Below, in pieces: positions 52,785 to 64,000 of a stretch of DNA of 64,000 nt. Below the pieces are notes generated by a model. That model was not told the DNA's origin, did not search any database, and saw nothing but the letters and a program-made list of their open reading frames with translations. Origin of the DNA: Ecdyonurus torrentis (taxonomy: Eukaryota; Arthropoda; Insecta; Ephemeroptera; Heptageniidae); assembly GCA_949318235.1 (NCBI GenBank), contig OX439131.1, positions 12,420,625 through 12,484,624 on the forward strand, written 5' to 3'. The position numbers and the translations under genes were made by a program. Every line of letters begins with the position of its first letter. Position 1 is the first letter of the stretch.

Positions 52785-55700
52785 GGCTACGTAAAACCAG
52801 TGAGTGAACTGGCGTGTATATAATGTACAATATTTTATATGGTATATTCAAATAACTTTTTTCTATACTGCATAAAACATACGACACACAACTTAATTTA
52901 AATTAATAACAATATTTTTTTATATATATAAACTCTTCCGCAGTGACATAGTGCTACAAAATACAAAGATATTAAAAAATATCAAAAAATAATGGTAATT
53001 ATTGTTATATAATAATAATAAGTAACTTTTTATTAAGGCGTTGTGAGGGCTTGACAGCCCTGTTTTACAAAACCTTGACCACAACATTACAAGTAAACTT
53101 TACATAAGCAAAAAGGAGATATAGCATTGAAATAACATCAACATGTATATTATATTGTTAACAAATTTAAATTTATACATTGCTTGAATTATCAAATTTA
53201 ATATACAATTTTTTTCCATAAATTATAGAGAAATCTTTTTTTTTTTTTTTTTTGCTTATTTTGAATATAATTTGTAATTTCGTTTTACTTGAAAAACAAG
53301 CATGCAAGTTGTATAAATATTATTATTTATTGCATGGCTTGTAATGAATATAAATATTTTTAAATAAGCACTTTGTCTACATTGTGGTGTATTTTTTTAA
53401 GTAATAATACAAACCTGATTCAGTAGTCGTTGGTATAAAATGGTGTGAAATGCTGTGTTTTATTGTAAAAAGTGATTACTGTAGCAAACAGCGCGATCTC
53501 TTATCTTACTCAAAGCTCCGTATCAATCGTTGAGCGGCGAGATAAGCCATGAATCACTCTCGTTCACGTACAGTACATAGAACGCTGCTCTTGTGCTTGC
53601 AAGTGTCATTTGCACGGCGTAACATATTTAACATTAGCAGTTAGCACCTTAAAAGACAACGTCATATTGAAATAAAACGGAGTATGCTCTGAGGAGTATC
53701 AGTTTCATTTTAGCAAAAGTGCATTTTTTTAGTATCGTATAAAATAATTAGAACCCTTAAGCAAATAGTTATATTTGTTTTAAATTAATTTCTTATTACA
53801 TTTTTAACAAAAAAGTGCCATCGATGGATTAAAGGAAAATTCATATTTTTTTTTACACAATTATGCACTGGGGTTTTAGTAAACCCAGTGTTAAAAAAAA
53901 AATGCAAGTATATATAATATGCAAAGGCATTTTTTTTTTCTTCTAAGTTTATTAATTATTAAGGCATATACGTACTTTAAGGTAGAAATTATTATACAAA
54001 CTTATCAAGAATTACTCAAGAAAACTAACTTTTGCAAGACTTTAAGTTAAATAAAAAAGTTTATTACAAGATTCACGATGATGTGCACGAGCTCAAGCTC
54101 GTCAATGTTTGTGAGAAAAAAGTTTTAAAATTTTGCTCCGCGCTTGCGCGCGCTTGTATTTTACGATGTTCTTCTGTCAGCTGGCTGATTTCAAGGTCGA
54201 CGGCATATTTGTGTCGAGTTTGATTGTGGTTTTGTCTTTATTGTTTAACAAGGAAATTGAAGTTATAACTTTTATAAAATAGTTTATATTGAAAGCTTAA
54301 TTATCAGTGCTTCCATCGATATAACTGTCGTCATCAAATATTTGGTAAGAACTTGTATTTTTAAACCCATTTTTAGATGTCGCATTTTGATGATAAATTG
54401 CTACGTGCTACATACTTATACACATACCTTTTTTTATTATTATGTACATATTTCTTATTAAAAAATAAATAATAATAATACCGGTGAGCTAGAGATCAGT
54501 TATCAATGTTATCATCAATGCGATCTTAAATTTATGTTGAAAAAAAATCCAAATTTGTAAAATAAGGACCATAAGGACCAATCAATTGAGCAGTGGGTGT
54601 TAGCTATGTAGTACATACATTATAGTACATTATGTATGCTTACATTACATACATACGTACTTCATACATAGCATACATATTATTACATACTTATGCATAC
54701 GCATACGGTACATATTATACCATATCATTCTTATTATCATATGTATGCATCTGTAAGTATGTATGTTGTATGTATGCATATGATATGCATATGATTTCTA
54801 CTTACATTAGTATGATATGTATTGTATCATTGTATGTATACATTTCAAATTCAAAATTGTTTATTCATTTCTTTCTCCTACAATCAGTAAAACAATGTAA
54901 TGCCAAGAGGTTAACATCTAAAAATAAAATAATAATATAGACATTGAGAAATGATACTCAAAAGTATATGTACAATTCTGTACAATTTTGAGAAAAGCAT
55001 GCTGTTACATACATATATGACATAAAATGTATTCATACATAAATATGTAGGTACAGTACATATGTACACATGTGTATGAAATGTACATATATATGTAAAA
55101 TGTATGTATGATGTACGTACGAATGAGTATGTACACCATACCGTACATAATAATTTTATAGTGTAATATTTATATAATATGTACTGTGTCTTTAAATATT
55201 TACATACATAAATTGCTTACTTTAAATGTTATACTATACCGAATTGAAATAATTACTGTAACCATATATGTACCATATCACACATAAATCTAAATATAAC
55301 ATGCATATATTTATAAATGTGCACTTTATTCTTGATTGCATTTTATTAATTATATATCAAAGAAGATAATATATACTGTGAGACGTGAGACCGTGGTAAT
55401 ATATTAGACCATGGATGTAACTTTGGATAATTTTTTTAATTGCTTTTACGCTGAAACTTTTTCAGTTAAAATAATATAATACTGTACACTCAAATTTCTA
55501 AAAACTCAGCTATCTAGGCTTCCAGCAAATCATGCAAAAAAAGTTTCAGAGTTAAAAGCAATTTAAAAAATGGTTCAAAGTTACACCCCTGGTCTAAAGT
55601 TACCCCATGCTACAGTACCTAGCATTTTAGCATTCCACCAGATATCCTGTGTACGTTAAAGTTACTTTAAATTGCTACACCAAAATATGTTTGGTACAGT

Positions 55701-55859
55701 ACTTTAAGCTAATCCGTACAATATTTTTGTCTATAAAAGCAATAATTCATGATCAAAGATAATCTGTGAACTAAAATGTATAACGATTCATGTAGTGTGT
55801 TGGGGGGGGGGGGGGGGGGGTAAATTATGATGGAATAGGTAAATAGGTTGTCTGTAAAA

Positions 55860-56193
55860 TTAAAGGCATAGACAACATGAAAACATTTGCATTTACATAA
55901 CAAAACACTTGATGGGACTTACATAAATAACATTAATTGGTCTCAAAACCCAACTGTAGCGCCGTAGCAGTGATCAGAAAATTTCGATTTATGCAACCCG
56001 TACAACATTTTTATACTAGTTTTTGCCTGTTTATGACGTCATAAACAGGAATATTCACGCAAATTGCATACTTTACATTTTTTTCAACCTCTCTTGCGGA
56101 GCCACATTTACATTCTAGTAAAAAATATAATCAGTTTTGTAGATCCCATTTCGTGTTTAGAACATGTTGTTTCAATGTTTTCTATGCCTTTAA
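55860..56193. repeat. TTAA-target MITE (family D), copy 2 duplicate
   Basis: Copy of 47427-47760 carried in assembly duplicate B. Confidence 0.85.
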
Positions 56194-56470
56194 GAAATTC
56201 ACCCACAGTGAACACTTTTAAATCACATTTAAGAAAACTGAGCAATATTTGGAGTAAAATTATTAATTAATCTTGTGTTTTCTTTTAAAAATTGGTAATA
56301 AAATGCTCACTATATTTTCAAAAATAAACAGATAAAACTACGGATAAAAAAAAAAAGAAATATAATTTAATGTAATTAAGATACGCCCACTTAAGTAACT
56401 TTTTATTCAATAATTTTATTATTACAGTATTATTGTTTGTACACAAACTATGTCTTTCTTCTGTTTACAG

Positions 56471-59400
56471 AGTCAGATGGGAGCTTTCTGAACACCAAGC
56501 ATGGAGAATCAAAATATTGAAAACGAAAATCCAGAAAACCCGTAAGTAAAATAATTATTAACTATTACAGTATCGCTAGCCTTCTTCATGATGTGTAAAT
56601 ACCAGCGTTTTCTTCAGAAATTCATGATTGATTAATTATTTTTAGGAGTGCATAACATAGCAGGAGTAAATCCTAAACAGAAAACGATGATTCCTCCATT
56701 AAATATGTCCAAATATATTGCAAATGTTGCTACCCCATACACCCTTTTTACCCCGATTATCATTGAAGATTAAGTTTGCTCTCTCAAAAATTCTGTTTTA
56801 GATCTTGATCTTCCCAAGGAATATTGAACATGATTTCTAAATAACATAGCTATTAATCAAATTTAGCAATGCAAAGTGTCAATGAATAATAATAATTAAT
56901 AAATAATATAAAACAGAAAATAATTACGTTATAGCTAAATTTAACATTATGCTTTTTGTAGAAGACGCGAGAGTAATGCTCTTAATGATACCACTTTTAG
57001 AGATCATTGGCGTACCCGCATATTTGTTTCTTATCTCACAGCACTTTTACGGGCTTAATTGGAAGGTAAAAATTTTTGAATCACTGTGTAGTTAAATACA
57101 TTATATTATTATCCCCCGCCCCCGCCAAAAAAAAAAAAAAAAAAAAGTACTGTATTAAAATGAAATTATTTTAGAGATTATCTTATCACGTTTTCAGTAG
57201 TAAAAAAAAAAAAAAAAAAAAAACACTGGCGCAAAACACGTAAAAGTGTGTCTATTACTGTATCCCTCTTAAATATTTATGGTCTAGGTACAGTAAATGT
57301 CTCAGAAAACGCTAAAAACATGTTCATGCAATGTTAAAGGATAGGAAACCAAGGTACCCTCAGCTTTTCCCGCGCACCTCACGGACCTCACCGATAACCT
57401 CCTTTGAGTGTTACGGTTATCATTATTATTAATTGTTTTAAAACATATCTACTGTATTGTATCTAATATATATCGAGTCTCGACAGTGCAATAGTTTTTT
57501 CAAAGAAATAAAAATGGTTCTGCAATGCTAAAGGATAAAAAATTAGTGGAAACGCGCCTCTTTCACAGCCCCGGTGATACTAATGTTGTTCGTAAACTCT
57601 GCTTCTAAAATGACGATCACGTTTGTTCATTCAACTGGATTGCGTATTATTTGGTGCAATAAAACAGGGTTTCCAAACAACACTACTGTGAATCGCTGTG
57701 ATAGAGCGCGCTACATCCAATATCGATCTAGCGGGGGTACACTCGTGGTGCTGACAGAAGACGAGTGTTCACCGTGGTTTTGAATACTACATGTAAAGAA
57801 ATCGTTGAGAGCTGTATTATTTTAGAGATGGTTTGTGATTGAACTTGTAGAAGTGCGGTTGCGAGTCCGGGAGCAAATATGACTGCACTGAAGACAACTA
57901 GAGCGCGGATTAGTCCACACTTTCCTGTAACATGCCTTCATATTAGTGTGTGGTTCAAATACATAAAAGAGGCCAATATTCTAGAATGACTTGCTAAGCA
58001 AATATATTATATAAATTGTGACAGTCACGAGAGAGAAAAGGGAAAAGAAAAGTAAACAATCAATAATTATTCAATTATCTCATTGCTAATAGGCCAGTCT
58101 TTTTTTTTTTTAGCAATAATTTTGAGTCGTAGTAAAAGCTATGCATTTTGTGTTCATTAAATTGGTATTATTTATTCAGCAACAAAACAAGTTAATAAGC
58201 ATTGTATGCTCTAAAGCATAATGCAATATACCGGTCTAAAAGTTTGGAAAAAATGCAATATATAAATGGATGCATAAGAAATAAAATGATAATAATTACT
58301 GCGCTTCCAAACCCGAGCAGCAAATTGATACGAAATCGTTGTTGTTTTATTATTATTATTATTTTAGAAATTTAAATTTTATACTAGTAATCAAATCACC
58401 TTGCATACTGTTAAAAAAATGTATACCTGTTGCTGAGATCTGAGATCGCGGAGTTTGCACAAGTGGTCGCGGTGTAACACAAGGGGGTGCAGAGCGTGGT
58501 CTTGGTATCGGGCACCGCGTTACTTGATCTTCATTGTATCGCGTAGGTATGCTCATATGTACCTTGATGTGACTATGTTGCACATTCAAAGTAGAAATAA
58601 GAAGAATTGGCATAACGTAACTGATAAACAAAAGTACCACAAGACAGACACTAGGCTCCTCATGTTGCTTCCATATCGGTGGTATCAGTGTCATATTCAT
58701 ATCTGGAAAATACATTGTAGTTGTAGACGCATTGTTGAAACCCTTATCTCTTGTTAAAGAAGCGTTTATATTGCGTTGCTCGTGCATTATTTGATCGTCG
58801 TAAAGATTTTCAGTATCGTCATATTTTTCTTCAAACCAAATTGGTTTTAATTCATCAAAGAGACGTCTCGTACGGTTGTGGTGTTGTACTAGACCGTAGA
58901 TTTTCTTAACTAAAGACACGACTAGACTCTGGTTTAGATTACAAGATTGAGGTAATGCAACGAGTACGGATATCCATACAGTTGGCACTGTCCACGATAA
59001 CGCTATAAGAGATGCAAGTTTTAGCCCTCGTGTACCACACGCGTGAGCTACCATCGTGAGGCTTGAGTGTTGCGCATGACAAAGAGCACCACAGAAAACT
59101 GCAAGAGTCCATTGTGCAGCTATCCAGTCCAAACCTCGTGCCACTATAATAAAACCTGAAACATGTGCGAAATTTTTATATTTATTAACACGTACTGTTT
59201 TCATTTCAAATCATTTTTACCGTATGTTATTCCTGAATTATTTGTAGATAATTATAATAGAGATGCACTTAATGGCATTATAATTGTTTTTGTCCTATAA
59301 TATGTCACATAAAATGCTTTCGGGAATATTTTAAAATTATTATTAATTCATTGTACAATTTGTACACATTACATTGTTAGCCTTTTTTAAAACATTTGTA

Positions 59401-60214
59401 ATCTTGAATACAAAAGAGGCGACGTATTTTTAAATAAATTGAGCTGAGGGAAGGGGGGTATCCCATTAACATTAGCAACGTTCTATAAATATATAGAGTT
59501 TATTTCAATACTATTCCGCAATTCCGCAGCATGAATTAATATTACTTTGATATAACATCGCATTTTAATGCAAAAGGCTTTATTATTATGTTTATTAAAA
59601 TTGAATACACTATCTTTCTCATCAAAGATCTTAAAAGTGAAAAAATTATAATTTTTATTAATAAGCACTTTTTTTTTTTTTTTTTTTTTTTGCCGGATGC
59701 GGAACAGTTTTTGTTTTGAGTTAATTGTTCCTAGGTGCTTCATATCTGAGTGATAAGATAAAGTATAGCAATGACTCGCGGTTGGAGCAAGCAATCGAGC
59801 GTGTGTTACAGCTAACTTTGGACATATTCCAAAGCTATAAAAAATAATATTGTCAAACGTCCTGTGTTTGTTACAACGTTACAAACATAGTGATAGTATT
59901 GTTTTCTGATTATAACTATAGTGATGTTGAAGTTATACTACATAATCATTTTTATCTAAATAAATAAAATAATGTAAGTTTGAAAATTTTCTTTCATATA
60001 GTTGTCATAAAAAGTCCTTTTTAATAAAGATAATATATATAAAATAATATAAAATTATATTTAATTTTACAGTGTATTGTTGAGTGCACTTCCGTTCTAT
60101 TTTTATTATTACTTTCTTTCGTTGCTGTACGTTTTTGTTTGTTTGCATTCGAATTAATTATTTTCTTATTTTATCTATTATTAAACATTATCAACATTTT
60201 TGTATAATTCAATG

Positions 60215-60255
<41 letters not shown>

Positions 60256-62480
60256 GAATTTAGTTTTTTTAGATAGTTAATAAAAAAAAATGTGTAAAGT
60301 TGGTTGACAGAAATGCTTAGTTACCTATTGCCGATGTGAAGGTCGCATCGCTGAAGGTCAGTAATGCGAGAGATGTACACCGGCGCTTGAGTAGCGTGGT
60401 CAGCGCGGTTACCGCTCCAATTAGCGAGGTGATGAGTACCAGACCACCCACCGTCACGTTCTCCATGTAAATAAACAAACATTGCATAAATCTCGTCATA
60501 CCCGCATCATGCAGTCTCTCATTGCACCTGCGCTGAATTTGATAACATTTCAATGAACCGTCGAAAGAGCAATGATTGCGTTTCGTCGACAAAATACGAC
60601 ATCATTCGCTGAGTACCATTAATACTATTTATGACTTCTCTTTTCTTAATATTAACAATAACAATAAATTTAAGAAAAATGAGGATTTTTAAACAGAATC
60701 CCTTATCAGTATACTATGCAATATGTGCTGTACTTTTTTATTATTATTACCCCCCCCCCCTCCCTAATAATTTTGCATCATATAATTTATCCATTAGCTG
60801 TGAATGCTATTCAGATGTGAAAACTTTTGGGCCATTTTAAACTTACTTGAAATACATTCATTGAAATGTAAAATACTGTATATAAAAATGATTGTCTTTG
60901 CTAAAAACACATTTTTAACAAGTTCTCCGCTTCCATGTTTCAGGGTATACAAGGCAATTTCACGGCGACGCGTGTCAAATTCGCTGATAATTCAGCAATT
61001 ATGGGACGCAGTTCAGAATATAGTTCATCAACGGCAGCAACCAAATGTCGAGCGAATTGCCAGGTACATGAGTCGCGTACACGGTGTCGCGGAAGGTACG
61101 TAATCTCGTAATTTTAATCTAGGTATAATGTTCAACATAATTATGTTGTTTGTGTTATGCAGATGAAGTCCTTAAACAGCTGACACATGGAATACGAGAT
61201 GGTCTTCTAAAAATTTTTAAACGTGTTGGTTTTAAAGGCAGTAAAATAGGTGTAGAACAAGAAGGTTATCAGGTCCCAGCCGTTTTGGTAAGTTTCAAAT
61301 ATTAAAAGAGTATTTTTAAAAAAATATTTATTAATATTATTGCCCCATTTGGATCTATCAAGAAGCCTTGGGGAATGCTCTAATTGCACGGGGTGGGCCG
61401 TAATATCTCGCGATTTTTATTTCAGCGTCTTTTATACTTTTTTTCCCCCCTGCACATTATATGATAGCCAAGTAAGTGTTAATTTTCAGCACAAATTGTT
61501 TTGAAAAAGCATCTACTTCTTTTACTTTTATAATATTATCACAACCGCGATGGTTTATCTCTATTATTTATTATTTCTATTCATAAGTATTATTATTTTT
61601 TTACCAAACATACTTTTTTTCTGTTATGTTTTCTTACTACTTACTATGCTATCAAAACTATTGACTTTTTTTTATGAATATTATTATAATTACTGTACCA
61701 CAATTTTTAATTAGTTTGTCAACCTTATTAAGCTTATTCAAATTCTTAATTTGTTTTGAGTGCAATCAGGGAAAAGTTAAACTATTTTTAACTTGGTTAT
61801 ATGTTTGCACAAGGAGCAAGAAGTAGACGGACATGACTGGTATTGTTTTGAGTGTCACGGCAGTGGTGACGTAATCTGCTGCACAAGCTGTCATCGTGTG
61901 TATCACCTGGCATGTATCCCTAATACTGAGCTACCTGAAGATGACCTAAATCAGAATTTCTCGTGCGCAATCTGCAAGGTATGCTGATGATGAAATATTT
62001 TGTGATTTGACAAAATCTTACCTGGTGTTTGTTTTGTAGGCAGTGGCGGATGAAAAAGAGCACGGTCAGACCCCTCGGAAACTTCTAAATCAACTATTAA
62101 TTTTTACATGTGCTAGGCTAGCCCCCAGGGTAAGTTAAAATTTTCGCTTTCTTACATGTCATTACTAATTATTTATTTATGTAATATTATATTTGTGTAC
62201 CCACACTATTGTTTTTCAGTTGCCAAAGAGTCTAGTTGAGCGACAAGTGCCCAGCAAAGGCTCTCTCTCAAGTGATAGTGGCACATGGGTGCTGGATGAA
62301 GAGCAAACTTGGCGAGCAGAGTTCCTTATCTACAACTTCCTTGACATACGTGCTATGGAGGCTAAGGCATGTGCAAATAAGTATGCATGTCTCAAGGAGT
62401 TTGAGGCAGATGCAGCTACCATTTTGCACAATGTTATCATTTACCATGGAGGTGAGAATCTAAATTCCATTGTCCAATAA

Positions 62481-62539
<59 letters not shown>

Positions 62540-63677
62540 ATTAATGTTGTAACTACCTTTTAACTTAACTCTCAATATTTAATGTAAGTTATTGTATTTT
62601 ACAAGTAACAAAAAACAAAAAATGTCACAATATTCACACAATTTAACATTAATATTACACTATCCTCCCCTCCCCCTCCCAATGTTGATCAAATGGGAGG
62701 TACATCTTTAATAATCTATTTTCAAACTATAAAACAAAATATGGCTGTAATGGATCGTTTTCCTTAATATTTTTATTTAATAAAATGTTCCAAATTGTCA
62801 GATGATGATCCACTGGCAGAGTGTGCGCGTCAGATGTTACACGACTGCTTGTATGATCTCAATGAGATTCGGCAGTGTCAGGACTGCTATCGTCGCTCTA
62901 ATGAGAAACATAGCAAAAACTGGTTTTGTCAGCCTTGCAGTCCACCTCACACCCTTGTCTTTGCAAAGCAAAAGGGATACCCTTTCTGGCCAGCAAAAGT
63001 AAGTGTTTTAAACTCCTTTGTCATGTACATTTCCTCATTGACCAAATTTGTATTAAATTCATTACGAACTGTGTTTTTTAAATAGAATAGAGAAAAGTAC
63101 TTATTGTTTGAGTCTGCATGTTATGTATTTTGTATCGCTTTACAATAATCATCTCATTGTTCTTACTAGGTGATCAGAGAAGAAGGAGGGATGTTTGATG
63201 TACGATTTTTTGGTGAACCACATGAGAGAGCAAAACTAGAGGAATCTGCGATACGTCCCATCAATGCTGACGTGGCTACGCTGGGAGTGAAGCGTACTGC
63301 TAGCTGGGTCAAGGCATATGATGAGCTCCGCAAGCACCAGCAACTGCTTAGCAAGGGGGTCAGTGAAGCACCTCAACTATCAGCAGAGGAAGATGAACCT
63401 GCTCGCAAGAAATTCAAGGTGAAATATTAGCTTATGAAAATGAGAATGATAGATTCATAGATAAAAAATAAAATAATATTGGTAAAATTACAGAAAAAAT
63501 AAATAAATAAAAATTGAAGACAAATGTAAAATAAACACATTATATTTTTATTTTGATGATTCAACAATGTAAAATATAACATTTCAGAAATCTCCTGGTC
63601 GTAAAAAGTCTTTTAAAGAGGAACCAAAAGAGCCAAGTGAGGAGTCTGGTAATGATCAAAAGCCAGAGGAGTTAGAG
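56471..63677 (+). CDS. ZMYND11: ZMYND11 (BS69) chromatin reader (3' end off window)
   Basis: Nuclear reader of H3.3K36me3-marked genes in vertebrates. ATG at 56501. Exons: 56471-56541 (coding from 56501), 60944-61095, 61163-61287, 61814-61978, 62040-62129, 62220-62451, 62802-62998, 63170-63418, 63588-63677; 1,341 coding nt, 447 aa so far, ending in phase 0 at a GTAAAT donor. Domains: SAMD1-like winged helix (about 20-100, ARYMSRVHG and GFKGSKIGVEQEGY); PHD finger (C117, C120, C129, C132, H137, C140, C157, C160); bromodomain (about 190-290, EFEADAATILHNVIIYHG); zinc linker CQDC; PWWP (about 320-390, GYPFWPAK). Aromatic cage positions corresponding to human F291/W294/F310 are Y328/W331/F347. 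A basic/acidic tail follows. The coiled coil and MYND finger are beyond the right edge. Intron 1 (4.4 kb) contains an antisense receptor gene. Confidence 0.95.
57728..60499 (-). CDS. Divergent seven-helix receptor, copy B (within ZMYND11 intron 1)
   Basis: Exons 60499-60325, 59155-58427, 57924-57728; the same 366-aa protein as copy A. All three exons fall inside ZMYND11 intron 1 (56542-60943) on the opposite strand, so this is a gene nested in an intron. Probably the same single gene as copy A. Confidence 0.65.
61540..61562. repeat. Solitary family A terminus
   Basis: AACCGCGATGGTTTATC matches the end of the palindromic MITEs at 4358-4772 without the rest of the element. In ZMYND11 intron 3. 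Confidence 0.45.
62480..62537. repeat. Poly-A tract in ZMYND11 intron 6
   Basis: About 58 consecutive A. No target duplication or retroposed body was recognised next to it. Confidence 0.9.
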
Positions 63678-63737
63678 GTAAATAGCATATCACATATTGA
63701 AGTATGTGATGATAAAGAAAGCTTTAAAAAGAATTAA

Positions 63738-64000
63738 GTATCAGTCACATGGTACATAAATTTGACATCTGTCAACGAGCACAAACATAAAATGAAGGTT
63801 ATTCCAATTTACACCTTTCACATGAGGAAGCATGGAAAACTCTTGACCAAGCTGCACTAATGTAAATGTATTGACCATTTCACACGCATCGTTATTGATG
63901 GATACTAACAGGATGACCTACGCTAATGTAAACAAATGCAACTGTTCACATGCGTCCATTGCTATCCATCATTTTAATGGACAGTGACAAATAGAAAGCT
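63738..64000. repeat. Family E-like MITE, cut by window end
   Basis: Begins AGTATCAGTCACATGGTACATAAATTTGAC-like sequence related to 36978-37174 and contains AATGTAAAC-type inverted segments. In the intron after ZMYND11 exon 9. Confidence 0.5.

Larger units (their letters stand above)
52576..60808. repeat. Assembly duplicate, copy B (8,233 bp)
   Basis: Second copy of 44143-52375. Contents by offset +8,433: SLC5 exon 1 at 52784-52606, TACATA-rich zone 54593-55333, family D MITE 55860-56193, ZMYND11 exon 1, and the receptor gene. The sequence stays unique after 60808. Confidence 0.97.

Overview
This is animal nuclear DNA: AT-rich, with many short exons and introns that begin GT (rarely GC) and end AG, dense small inverted-repeat transposons, and non-LTR retrotransposon fragments. 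The proteins are clearly metazoan, but the lineage cannot be fixed from the sequence alone. A non-vertebrate animal is most likely, because gene density is high and the transposon families are not typical vertebrate ones. I saw no tRNA, rRNA, CRISPR array or prokaryotic operon.

Layout: (1) about 648-15275, minus strand: POLD1, the catalytic subunit of DNA polymerase delta. Nineteen exons encode residues 1-1062; the last exon lies off the left edge. (2) 16554-24960, minus: DNAJC2 (MPP11/zuotin), 12 exons, 639 aa, complete. (3) 25471-36486, plus: SLC12A9, 15 coding exons, 904 aa, complete. It is head-to-head with DNAJC2 across about 520 bp and contains a U12-type intron. (4) 40621-44351, minus: an SLC5-family sodium/solute symporter, 14 exons, 624 aa, tail-to-tail with SLC12A9. 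(5) 56471-63677, plus: ZMYND11, exons for residues 1-447 (winged helix, PHD, bromodomain, PWWP); the MYND end lies off the right edge. (6) A divergent seven-helix receptor of 366 aa lies antisense inside ZMYND11 intron 1. The exon lengths of each complete model sum to a multiple of three, and every partial model agrees with its last intron phase, which supports the models.

The main caution is structural. Bases 44143-52375 and 52576-60808 are the same 8,233-bp sequence, separated by exactly 200 N. Homopolymer lengths match too, so this is almost certainly a false duplication in the assembly. SLC5 exon 1, ZMYND11 exon 1 and the receptor therefore appear twice but probably exist once.

Introns are crowded with mobile elements. 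POLD1 intron 5 holds a four-level nest: a foldback element inside a mariner-like element, inside a hAT element with perfect 8-bp target duplications, inside a palindromic MITE. DNAJC2 intron 5 holds a 2.5-kb element with 0.7-kb inverted arms. The SLC12A9 U12 intron holds one LINE inserted into another of opposite strand. The genes show no shared pathway (replication, ribosome-associated folding, two transporters, chromatin reading); this looks like ordinary metazoan housekeeping neighbourhood structure. I found no convincing new multi-gene system.
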